Assembly (NCBI RefSeq): GCF_040833955.1
Contig: NZ_CP162133.1
Coordinates: forward strand, 2,192,001-2,256,000
Origin: Leptospira sp. WS60.C2
GTDB taxonomy: Bacteria > Spirochaetota > Leptospiria > Leptospirales > Leptospiraceae
DNA length: 64,000 nt
Reading direction: 5' to 3'
Under the pieces are notes generated by a model that saw only the letters and a list, made by a program, of their open reading frames with translations, had not been told where the DNA came from and did no database searches. The position numbers and the translations under genes are program-made. Shown one piece after another: positions 52,804 through 60,666 of this stretch. How positions within the stretch are numbered: the first letter of the stretch is position 1; every line of letters begins with the position of its first letter.

Positions 52804-52819
52804 GCGACATCCGTGTCGC
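52804..52819. repeat. hairpin with ATCCGT loop after the PIN toxin
   Basis: GCGAC-ATCCGT-GTCGC, 4 bases after the toxin stop. No U-tract, so not an obvious intrinsic terminator. Confidence 0.7.
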
Positions 52820-52831
52820 TCCCCGCAACGT

Positions 52832-52995
52832 CGCATAACAGCATGTTACCGCTTCACTTCGGCACAAGGCCTCGCTCGGCCTGCGGCAAATTCCCCTTCT
52901 GGCATTCGCCTTGCTTACGCAAGCTACATGCCAGTCCCTAACGTCCCGACGGGACTCAGGGTCGGGGAACTTCGGTAACACTAGTTCGTTATCTG
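52832..52995 (+). other. attC site 66
   Basis: Left core CGCATAAC, right core GTTATCTG; arm ATGTTACCG/CGGTAACAC. As in cassette 9, the left end has one extra A relative to this end. Confidence 0.92.
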
Positions 52996-53054
52996 CAATT
53001 GCTCAAATCCTACTTAGAAATTTCAATCATTGATATATATAAGTTAAATTCGAT

Positions 53055-53567
53055 ATGGAAATAAATCAACTATCCGATTTCTTAAAAGGAAAATTAGGAA
53101 AAGGAAATCATAACAGAATCTGCAGGTTTCTTATTTCAATACTTGGCTCAACGCCTTATATTGGAGGAGTGTTCGGAGCAATATCTGCTGCCTGGTCAGA
53201 GAGTGAACAAGCAAAATTAAATGCCTTATACGAATCTATTCTAAACATTACCGATGATAAATGTATTGAGTTGGAAAAAATGATTTTTGCAGTAAATAAT
53301 AAACAATGGATTGTAGGTTTTATAAAGTTTAATCCTAATAATTTCATAATACTAGATTCTTCAAATATATCTTCAATTACAGAGGATAAAAATCAGACAT
53401 TTACTATCAATTTCCAAAAAGAAACAAAAAATCGTTTCGTATCACAATATTACGGAAATAAAGAAGTAAAATTAAATTGCATTATCGAATCCAATAGAAA
53501 AATTACAGTATCTTTGATTCCTCCTTTGCCGGAGATCATTACATTTACCTTCTTTAATCTAGACTGA
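53055..53567 (+). CDS. hypothetical protein with Gly-rich membrane-active segment
   Basis: 170 residues. The N-terminal part ICRFLISILGSTPYIGGVFGAISAAWSE is a Gly/Ala-rich amphipathic to hydrophobic stretch with glycine-zipper spacing, suggesting membrane insertion. It is followed by a helix (QAKLNALYESILNITDDKCIELEKMI) and a beta-rich C-terminal domain (VGFIKFNPNNFIILDSSN, TFTINFQKETKNRF). It could be a pore-forming effector. Paired in one cassette with the acidic 84-residue protein 14 bases downstream. Confidence 0.62.
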   Translation: MEINQLSDFLKGKLGKGNHNRICRFLISILGSTPYIGGVFGAISAAWSESEQAKLNALYESILNITDDKCIELEKMIFAVNNKQWIVGFIKFNPNNFIILDSSNISSITEDKNQTFTINFQKETKNRFVSQYYGNKEVKLNCIIESNRKITVSLIPPLPEIITFTFFNLD

Positions 53568-53581
53568 ATGAATTTTCAAAA

Positions 53582-53836
53582 ATGGAAAAATTAATTACAA
53601 AAAAAAGTGATCTTGAAACATTCGAATTAATAGTTAAAATACTTTTGCATAGTTTTGATACAAAATTTACCGAAAAACTAGATGGACCTGATCAAAGCTA
53701 TTATGATTTCATTTTAGATAATACTAAATATACTTTGCATCGAGAACATTATACTGGAATTTCGATAATTTCAGACAGTAAAAATAATGACTTCGAATTA
53801 ATAGTTAAGGAAATTAGTAATCAAATTTCTATATAA
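53582..53836 (+). CDS. small hypothetical protein, possible partner of the upstream gene
   Basis: 84 residues, acidic, alpha/beta: TKKSDLETFELIVKILLHSFDTKF, DQSYYDFILDNTKYTLHREHYTGISIISD, NDFELIVKEISNQ. Its size, charge and position right after a possibly membrane-active protein would suit an immunity or regulatory partner; this is inference. No family recognised. Confidence 0.6.
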   Translation: MEKLITKKSDLETFELIVKILLHSFDTKFTEKLDGPDQSYYDFILDNTKYTLHREHYTGISIISDSKNNDFELIVKEISNQISI

Positions 53837-53871
53837 ATAAAACTTAACTAATTATACATTCAACGCAACTG

Positions 53872-54039
53872 CAGATAACAGCGGGGAAACGCTGCGCTTC
53901 GGCACTTACGGCCTCGCTTGGACTACGCCACATTCCCTTTCTGGCATTCGCCTTGCTTACGCAAGCTACATGCCAGTCCCTAACGTCCCGTTCCGGGACT
54001 CAGGGTCAGGGAACGTCGTCTCCCCTAGTTCGTTATACG
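53872..54039 (+). other. attC site 67
   Basis: Left core CAGATAAC (matches GTTATCTG at its own left junction), right core GTTATACG; arm GGGGAAACG/CGTCTCCCC. Confidence 0.92.
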
Positions 54040-54058
54040 CCATTTTTAAAAAATTATT

Positions 54059-54721
54059 ATGAATAAGAAATATTGTATTTTTGTCATTCTTCCCCTATTC
54101 GGTTGTGCATTGACCTTAATTTCACCAGGCTTAAATTCAAACTACAGATTAAATAAAACGGCAAGTATTCGATTTCAAGAAGCTGCCTTCTATGGATCTA
54201 AATTCTATGATCAATCTGCTTTCTTTCTGAAATTTGAAAATTTGAAGGAAATCATTAAAGATCCAAATAATGCCACTTTTAATAAAGGCGATATTTTAAA
54301 AATTGATCAATTTAACCCAAAAAATGTGAATCTTCTATACGAGTTTTGTTTTGATAAAGATAAGGATATTGATATTTTCGAAGATATTAAGTATTATCAA
54401 TTCAAACTTAATGATAATCCGCCACTTTCGATCGTTTCATACTTTTATCCCTACTCCTACTTTTATCGAGGAGGTTTTGTTAGAAAAAATAGACCCTATT
54501 ACATTAATGATATTCATCCGTATAATCAAGATATTCTAAAAACAGGAAATGATTTCCAAATGTGTGTCAGAAATATTATTTCTTTTAGTCCAAGTAGTCA
54601 AAAAAATAAAAATAATCTAGAAATTCTCACTCCAAGAAATCTTACCATAAATTTCATCTATGATTTCGATAAGAATTTTGTATTATATAAAAATGAAGAA
54701 ATGGAATTCTCTGCTAAATAA
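54059..54721 (+). CDS. putative lipoprotein
   Basis: 220 residues: MNKKYCIFVILPLFGC, lipobox LFGC, Cys16. The mature part is beta-rich with Tyr/Phe-rich segments (SIVSYFYPYSYFYRGGFVRKNRPYY) and a late Cys (FQMCVRN). Resembles the size class of the other array lipoproteins but has no recognisable domain. Confidence 0.68.
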   Translation: MNKKYCIFVILPLFGCALTLISPGLNSNYRLNKTASIRFQEAAFYGSKFYDQSAFFLKFENLKEIIKDPNNATFNKGDILKIDQFNPKNVNLLYEFCFDKDKDIDIFEDIKYYQFKLNDNPPLSIVSYFYPYSYFYRGGFVRKNRPYYINDIHPYNQDILKTGNDFQMCVRNIISFSPSSQKNKNNLEILTPRNLTINFIYDFDKNFVLYKNEEMEFSAK

Positions 54722-54745
54722 AAAAATTCTTATAAATAAAAACGG

Positions 54746-54909
54746 CGTATAACAGCGACTTACCGCTTCGCGTCGGCACGAGGCCTCGCTCGGCCTACGG
54801 CAAATCCTCCTCCTGGCATTCGCCTTGCTTACGCAAGCTACATGCCAGTCCCTAACGTCCCGGCGGGACTCAGGGTCGGAGGACTTCGGTAAGTCTAGTA
54901 CGTTATGCG
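54746..54909 (+). other. attC site 68
   Basis: Left core CGTATAAC, right core GTTATGCG preceded by CTAGTAC; arm GACTTACCG/CGGTAAGTC. Confidence 0.92.
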
Positions 54910-54961
54910 CCATTTTGTAATTAATAATCAGAATAAAAAAAATAATTAAGGATAAACTAAT

Positions 54962-55882
54962 ATGGTCACCATAAAAGATTTAGAAATCGAGTTCAATAAA
55001 CATGACCTAGAACATAACTATACATCGTTTTCAGAAAAAGACCAAAACTTTGATAATGAATTTTTAGATGACTTAATCAAACTTGAAAATAAATCAATTT
55101 TAGGGATCGATATTTATCAATATTCAAAATTTAAAGAACCAGGCCAAAATTTTAATCCTGTTATATTCAAGCTTATTCTAAATATAACAAACCAAAATAT
55201 AGTAAAATATGATTATTTTCTATTCCAAAAATATATTAAAAATTCTACACTTCAACTAGATTTTATAGATTCAGGTGACGGCGGATTTTTCATATTTGAC
55301 AATCCATTATTATCTCTAGCATACGCAATTCACTTCCAAGAAGTGTTGACTAATTATAACACCTACCATCTTTATAGGAAATTTAGAATGAACGTAGGCG
55401 AAATATCTCTACGATATTCCATAACATATGATTCAATTTTTAAACTGGATGACAACTACTACGGACCTGCGATTATAAACAATGCAAGAATATTATCACA
55501 AGATAAACTAAACCGATGCTTATTTGATCAAAATACTCACGACTGGTTTCTAAAATATTTCAATAGCATTGAACAACTTTCTTACATCACCGATAAAGAT
55601 TTAAATAGAATTGAAGTATTCAAAGACTATGATTACAGCAAAGTATTAGGAATTAAACATTCTGTTCTATCAAAGAATGGACAAGATGGTGTCCAAACAT
55701 ATGGTATTAAAAGCATTTATTCTCAAAAAATAGGAACTATTAAATCAAAATCTCAGTATTTATCTATTTATAATCTACAAATTTCATTTATATATTCTAT
55801 AGTCGATGAAGAGAATGAAAAATATCAAAATATAACTTCAACTTTAGGTAATTTAAACACTTCTGGAATAATTGTTGAATAA
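54962..55882 (+). CDS. class III nucleotidyl-cyclase-like protein (possibly Pycsar-type)
   Basis: 306 residues. Residues ~45-200 follow the class III cyclase pattern: SILGIDIYQYSKFKEP (first metal Asp), DFIDSGDGGFFIFDNPLLSLAYAIHFQ (GDG with the second Asp), FRMNVGEISLRYS and YYGPAIINNARILSQDKLNRCLF (the GPAxNxAARL segment, with Ile where the usual Asn sits). Bacterial stand-alone cyclases of this size include the cCMP/cUMP synthases of Pycsar defence. No effector gene accompanies it. AAGGATAAACTAAT precedes the ATG. Confidence 0.6.
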   Translation: MVTIKDLEIEFNKHDLEHNYTSFSEKDQNFDNEFLDDLIKLENKSILGIDIYQYSKFKEPGQNFNPVIFKLILNITNQNIVKYDYFLFQKYIKNSTLQLDFIDSGDGGFFIFDNPLLSLAYAIHFQEVLTNYNTYHLYRKFRMNVGEISLRYSITYDSIFKLDDNYYGPAIINNARILSQDKLNRCLFDQNTHDWFLKYFNSIEQLSYITDKDLNRIEVFKDYDYSKVLGIKHSVLSKNGQDGVQTYGIKSIYSQKIGTIKSKSQYLSIYNLQISFIYSIVDEENEKYQNITSTLGNLNTSGIIVE

Positions 55883-55909
55883 GTTAATTAATTACAAATC
55901 AAAAAACGG

Positions 55910-56076
55910 CGCATAACAGCGACTTACCGCTACGCTTCGGGACAAGCCCTCGCTCGGGCTACGCCAAATCCTCCTCCTGGCATTCGCCTTGCTTACGCAA
56001 GCTACATGCCAGTCCCTAACGTCCCGTTTCCGGGACTCAGGGTCGGAGGACTTCGGTAAGTCTAGTTCGTTAATCG
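55910..56076 (+). other. attC site 69
   Basis: Left core CGCATAAC, right core GTTAATCG; arm GACTTACCG/CGGTAAGTC. Confidence 0.93.
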
Positions 56077-56109
56077 CAATTTGCTAAAATAATTAAATAA
56101 GGAAAAAAA

Positions 56110-57009
56110 ATGAGACTTAATGTAATGTATGAATTACTGGAAAAATATAAAGATTCAATTAAATTAAAAAATCAAGTGGAGAACAATAACCATGTTCTCG
56201 TTGGCATTCTTGACTCGCAAGAAGCCTTAGAACAACTTAAATTAATCCCAGCACTAACTGAACCTATTAATGAACTTCAAAGAAAATTTTCATTAAGAGC
56301 TATAGACACTAATAAAATAGCTATAAGCGGAGAAAGCACAGTTCTATTTAAACAAGAAATTTTACTTCTTAAAAATAAAATCGAATTGTTAAGTGAAGTT
56401 TTGGACAAAATGGTAACAAAGGAGTCCACCTTTGAAATTTACATAAAATTATTTGAAATTAATGATCTAGAAGAACTAGAAAAACTAATAAATAATTTGA
56501 GAAAAATTGTATTTTTACCTTTGACGAGTTTAGACGGAACTGTGGAGCTAACAGGTTTCGATGTCGGATCTAAGTATTTAAATTTGTTACTCTCTTCTGC
56601 ATTTATATTCCATTTCTTCTCTGGAATGTTAAAAGAAGCTTCTGATCTTTATATCTATAGTTTTCAAAAAATGGTAATGGCAAATAAACTTGTTGAAACT
56701 TATAATTTTTCTGAAGAAGCATTAAAAGAGTTTAAGGAAAAAACATCAAATGAATATAATCAATCCTTATTAGAAAAAGCTGAAAAAATTTGCAATTCAC
56801 CGGAAATTTCTGAAAAAATAACAAATGATAAACAAAATGAATTTAGAAATAATACAAAATTTGCAATTGATGAACTAGCAAAATTGATGGATAAGGGACT
56901 TGAAATTTATCATTCTATTGAAGCCCCACCAGAATCTCGAGTAAACTTTCCAAATTACGAAAAATTTAAAGAAGTGAAAGGTTCTCAAAAGCTTTTAAGT
57001 AGTGAATAA
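56110..57009 (+). CDS. hypothetical protein
   Basis: 299 residues, helical. Coiled-coil N-terminal half (VLFKQEILLLKNKIELLSEVLDKM) with TGFDVGSKYLNLLLSSAFIFHFFSGMLKEASDLYIYS in the middle, a moderately hydrophobic segment, and an acidic C-terminal helical part. AAGGAAAAAA precedes the ATG. Could be a structural or effector protein; no family recognised. Confidence 0.66.
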   Translation: MRLNVMYELLEKYKDSIKLKNQVENNNHVLVGILDSQEALEQLKLIPALTEPINELQRKFSLRAIDTNKIAISGESTVLFKQEILLLKNKIELLSEVLDKMVTKESTFEIYIKLFEINDLEELEKLINNLRKIVFLPLTSLDGTVELTGFDVGSKYLNLLLSSAFIFHFFSGMLKEASDLYIYSFQKMVMANKLVETYNFSEEALKEFKEKTSNEYNQSLLEKAEKICNSPEISEKITNDKQNEFRNNTKFAIDELAKLMDKGLEIYHSIEAPPESRVNFPNYEKFKEVKGSQKLLSSE

Positions 57010-57017
57010 GCAAACTG

Positions 57018-57181
57018 CGATTAACAGCGACTTACCGCTTCGCTTCGGGACGAGCCCTCGCTCGGCCTGCGGCAAATTGTCCTCCTGGCATTCGCCTTGC
57101 TTGCGCAAGCTACATGCCAGTCCCTAACGTCCCGCTGGGACTCAGGGTCGGACAACTTCGGTAAGTCTAGTTCGTTATACG
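57018..57181 (+). other. attC site 70
   Basis: Left core CGATTAAC (matches GTTAATCG at its own left junction), right core GTTATACG; arm GACTTACCG/CGGTAAGTC. Confidence 0.93.
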
Positions 57182-57207
57182 CTATAGGCAAAAAATTTGA
57201 TTAAACT

Positions 57208-57900
57208 ATGCTAAAAAAATTATCAATAATTATTATTACGATATTAATCACTCTAAACTGCCACCAAAGAAGCGAGGTGAATCGCCTTAATAGAAAGCAA
57301 ATAATTGATTCCAATGAAAATGAGAAAACTGAAATTTTAAATATTGGTTATCAAGATAAGACACCGTTCTCAAATTCAAATCTACGCTTTAGATTTCTTC
57401 CTTACATTGAATCTAAAAATGAAAGCATCAATACTTCTGATTTATTGAATTCCTATAATTTTCTTGTTTCCTATGATCAAAACCTATTTTATAAGTTAGA
57501 AAGTAAAAAATTTGAAATTATTCCTTTCATGGACCAATACCACAAAGTTGAACTTGATCTTAGATATGATATTTACGCTGAATTTGAAGAAAAATTCTAC
57601 CCTACTTTAATTTTCATGATTCAACATGGAAATGTCTGGCCTGGAATTACCTCTTTCAAAGGCGTTGGACTAAAAATCCTTATTCGATTATCTATATTTG
57701 ATAAATCTGGAAATGAAATTGCTTTCTGTCAAAAGAAACTATTTGATTCAATATTCTCAAATGATTTTTTTGAAAATCATATTCTTATGGAAAATTCGCC
57801 CTTCTTTAAAAATTTAAATGATGAAAATTTTAATTTTAATAATTCACCTATCTTCAGAAAAATTTCAGAATGCAAAAAAGAATTGAAATTAACAATATAG
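57208..57900 (+). CDS. putative lipoprotein
   Basis: 230 residues: MLKKLSIIIITILITLNC, lipobox TLNC, Cys18. Mature part beta-rich (NLRFRFLPYIES, YHKVELDLRYDIYAEFEEKFYPTLIFMIQHG, LKILIRLSIFDKSGNEIAFCQKK), similar in layout to the lipoproteins at 24141 and 62104 (a strand-rich domain with a conserved FDKSG/FQDG hairpin). Function unknown. Confidence 0.68.
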   Translation: MLKKLSIIIITILITLNCHQRSEVNRLNRKQIIDSNENEKTEILNIGYQDKTPFSNSNLRFRFLPYIESKNESINTSDLLNSYNFLVSYDQNLFYKLESKKFEIIPFMDQYHKVELDLRYDIYAEFEEKFYPTLIFMIQHGNVWPGITSFKGVGLKILIRLSIFDKSGNEIAFCQKKLFDSIFSNDFFENHILMENSPFFKNLNDENFNFNNSPIFRKISECKKELKLTI

Positions 57901-57923
57901 CAAATTAGATAAATTGCCTACAA

Positions 57924-58090
57924 CGTATAACAGCGACTTACCGCTACGCTTCGGCACTTCGGCCTCGCTCGGGCTACGCCAAATTGTCCTCCTGGCATTC
58001 GCCTTGCCTTCGCAAGCTACATGCCAGTCCCTAACGTCCCGTTCCGGGACTCAGGGTCGGACAACTTCGGTAAGTCTAGTTCGTTAGTTG
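57924..58090 (+). other. attC site 71
   Basis: Left core CGTATAAC, right core GTTAGTTG; arm GACTTACCG/CGGTAAGTC. Confidence 0.93.
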
Positions 58091-58409
58091 CAATGTGCAG
58101 ATTTTCTTCTCGCCTGGTTTGTTTTTTTAAGTTTTTTCTAAAAAAATTTAAAAGATTTTTTCTTTCTTAGCTTTAGTTTGTTTATTAAAGCATTATTATG
58201 AATTATTTTGTGCACTTTGTTTCAGTTAGCGGGTGGATTGACAATTCTTTCTTACTTTAACTAAACTCTCGGCAGGCACACTGCAACTAACATCGTCTTA
58301 ACGCTTCGCCTCGGGCCTTGCGCCCTTGCTCGGCCTGCGGCAAATTTCCCGCTTTTCCTAACGCCTTCTTCAAAGGCTCAGGGCGGGAAACTTCGTTAAG
58401 ACTAGTTCG
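58084..58409 (+). repeat. Non-coding repeat cassette, copy 17 (divergent)
   Basis: 326 bp; divergent subfamily with copy 11. Tandem with copy 18. Confidence 0.9.
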
Positions 58410-58416
58410 TTAGTTG
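58284..58416 (+). other. attC site 72 (short type)
   Basis: Left core CAACTAAC, right core GTTAGTTG. Confidence 0.92.
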
Positions 58417-58736
58417 CAATGTGCGGATTTTGTTCTCGCCAGGTTTGTTTTTCTATGTTTTTCTCTAAATAATTTAGAAAGTGTTTTTCTTTCTTAGCTT
58501 TAGTTTGTTTAATAAAGCATTATTATGAATTACTTTGTGCCTTTTGTTTATGTTTTCGGGTGGATTGCCAATTCTTTCTTACTTTAATGCAACTCTCGGA
58601 GGGCACACTGCAACTAACATCGTCTTAACGCTTCGCTTCGGGCCTTCCGCCCTTGCTCGGCCTTCGGCAAATTTCCCGCTCTTCCTAACGCCTTCTTCAA
58701 AGGCTCAGGGCGGGAAACTTCGTTAAGACTAGTTCG
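58410..58736 (+). repeat. Non-coding repeat cassette, copy 18
   Basis: 327 bp; CTAAATAATTTAG subfamily, nearly identical to copies 4 and 7. Confidence 0.93.
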
Positions 58737-58743
58737 TTATACG
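58611..58743 (+). other. attC site 73 (short type)
   Basis: Left core CAACTAAC, right core GTTATACG. Confidence 0.92.
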
Positions 58744-58782
58744 AAATCGCAAGAAAACTTCCCTAAAATAATAAAAAATAAT

Positions 58783-58809
58783 TTGACTTATCTCATTTTG
58801 AGATATTCT
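58783..58809 (+). promoter_or_regulatory. promoter and operator of the third higBA type
   Basis: -35 TTGACT (58783), candidate -10 TATTCT (58804). The dyad TATCTC-ATTTT-GAGATA (58789-58805) lies between and over the boxes. Confidence 0.6.
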
Positions 58810-58817
58810 TGGGTAAA

Positions 58818-59114
58818 GTGCATGTTATTAGCTGGAAGAAACTTGATGATTTTATTAATAAACATCCTAATTCAGAATCTTCATTGAAAAGCTGGTTCAA
58901 AATTGTTAAAAACACTTCTTTTAAAGATTTTAATGAATTAAGGAAAGTTTTTAACTCTGTTGATCAAGTCGGTAATCTTACAGTTTTTAATATTACTGGA
59001 AATCATTTCAGACTGATTGTTGCTATTCATTACAATCGACAAAAAGTTTTTGTTCGGAATATTTTAACTCATAACGAATATGACAAAGGTAAATGGAAAA
59101 AGGAGAATATATGA
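58818..59114 (+). CDS. higB: HigB-type toxin (third type)
   Basis: 98 residues from the GTG at 58818, chosen because it gives the family opening MHVISWKKLDDF; an in-frame TTG at 58809 adds three residues. HigB motifs: SLKSWFKIVKNTSFKDFNELRKVFNSVD, LTVFNITGNHFRLIVAIHYNRQKVFVRNILTHNEYDK. Same family as 6991 but clearly a different lineage. Overlaps the start of the antitoxin gene by four bases. Confidence 0.9.
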   Translation: MHVISWKKLDDFINKHPNSESSLKSWFKIVKNTSFKDFNELRKVFNSVDQVGNLTVFNITGNHFRLIVAIHYNRQKVFVRNILTHNEYDKGKWKKENI

Positions 59115-59512
59115 TTCAAGAAATTGAAAAAGTTAAGAATGTTTGGCATGATGTTAAAGATATTCTCTCTGTTCCACACACTGATAAACAATATAAAAAA
59201 CTTGTGAAAGTTTTAGATGAACTTATTGATGAAGTTGGTAATAATGAAAAACATCAACTTGCTCCTCTTCTCGAAACAGTTGGTAATCTGATTGAAGAAT
59301 ATGAAAATGATCACTTTATTCAGCCTAATGCTGAACCAATCGAAGTTTTAAAGTTTCTGATGGAAGAAAATAATCTTACTCAAAAGGATTTAAATGTTTT
59401 GGGTAGTCAAGGCGTTGTTTCTGAAATATTGAATGGAAAAAGAGATTTAAATGTTCGGCAAATCAAGGCTTTGGCTGAAAAATTCAATATTTCTCCCGCT
59501 GTTTTTATCTAA
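59111..59512 (+). CDS. higA: HigA-type antitoxin (third type)
   Basis: 133 residues from the ATG at 59111 (AGGAG 8-12 bases upstream). N-terminal toxin-binding helices (IEKVKNVWHDVKDILSVPHTDKQYKKLVKVLDELIDEV), then IEVLKFLMEENNLTQKDLNVLGSQGVVSEILNGKRDLNVRQIKALAEKFNISPAVF, a complete HTH (quoted in two runs of the domain). Represses the dyad upstream. Confidence 0.9.
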   Translation: MIQEIEKVKNVWHDVKDILSVPHTDKQYKKLVKVLDELIDEVGNNEKHQLAPLLETVGNLIEEYENDHFIQPNAEPIEVLKFLMEENNLTQKDLNVLGSQGVVSEILNGKRDLNVRQIKALAEKFNISPAVFI

Positions 59513-59530
59513 TTTATTAACTTGCGACTT

Positions 59531-59695
59531 CGTATAACAGCGACTAACCGCTGCGCATCGGGACTTCGCCCTCGCTTGGTCTGCGACACATAGGCTTCTG
59601 GCACTCCCCTTGCCTTCGCAAGTGTCGTGGCCAGTCCCTAACGTCCCGTTGGGACTCAGGGTCAGCCTACGTCGGTTAGCCTAGTTCGTTATACG
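59531..59695 (+). other. attC site 74
   Basis: Left core CGTATAAC, right core GTTATACG; arm GACTAACCG/CGGTTAGCC. Confidence 0.92.
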
Positions 59696-59733
59696 ACATA
59701 AAAAAAATGTAAATAAAACCAAGGAAATAAAAA

Positions 59734-60657
59734 ATGGCTTTACCAGACTTTCAAGCAATAATGCTTCCTTATCTAAAAATGATTGACGATGGAAAAGAAT
59801 ATCATGTTAAAGAAGTCATATAAAAACTTGAATCTTATTTTAAACTTACAACGGAAAACCTTTCGATATTACAGCCTTCAAACAACAAGATCAGAGTATT
59901 CGATAACAGATCACATTGGGCTAAAAAATATTTGATGGAAGCTGGTTTGCTTGATTCAACAAAAAAAGCTCATGTGAAGATAACAGAGGATGGCAAACAA
60001 ATACTGAAATCAGGGAAGAATGAAATTAAAATAAAAGATTTAAAAAGTTACCCTAAATTCCCAAAATTTTCAACTAAAGATAATACAGAAAATAATGAAG
60101 ACATAATTCAAGAAATTGATAAATCATCTCTATCTCCTGAAGATCAGATTGAAAGCGCTATAAAAACCCTTAAAGAATTACTGAAGAAAGAAATTTTAGA
60201 AAAATTACATAGCATTCATCATAACTACTTTGAAGACCTTGTAATTGATGTATTAATTAAAATGGGATATGGTGGATCTGATCCTGCGCAAGGTATAAAA
60301 ACTTCAAAAACTGGGGATGAAGGTATCGATGGAATAATATTTCAAGACAAACTCGGCCTTGATGTAATATACTTACAAGCTAAAAAATGGAAAGACACTT
60401 CTGGAGTATGACGACCTGAAATTCAAAAATTTGTGGGCGCTTTAGCAGGCAAAAATGCTCAAAAAGGAATTTTTCTAACTACCTCTAAATTCTCGTTTGA
60501 AGCGAAAGAATATGTTAAGAACCTTGAATTAAAAGTAATTTTAATAGATGGAGAAAAATTAGCTGAATTAATGATAGATAATCGTGTAGGTGTCTCTTTA
60601 GCGAATACATACGAGCATTTAAAAATAGATTCAGATTATTTTGAATCCGATTTATGA
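59734..60657 (+). pseudogene. mrr: Mrr-family restriction endonuclease with two in-frame stops
   Basis: One frame of 307 codons broken by TAA at 59821 (after EYHVKEVI) and TGA at 60409 (after KDTSGV), both without frameshift. Domains as in Mrr: N-terminal winged helix (LPDFQAIMLPYLKMIDDG, NRSHWAKKYLMEAGLL) and catalytic domain FEDLVIDVLIKMGYGG, KTGDEGIDGII, VIYLQAKKW, PEIQKFVGALAGKNAQKGIFLTTS. Active-site residues are present, so loss is recent and by substitution (for example GGA to TGA before RPEIQ). AAGGAAA precedes the ATG. Confidence 0.85.
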
Positions 60658-60666
60658 AATACACGA

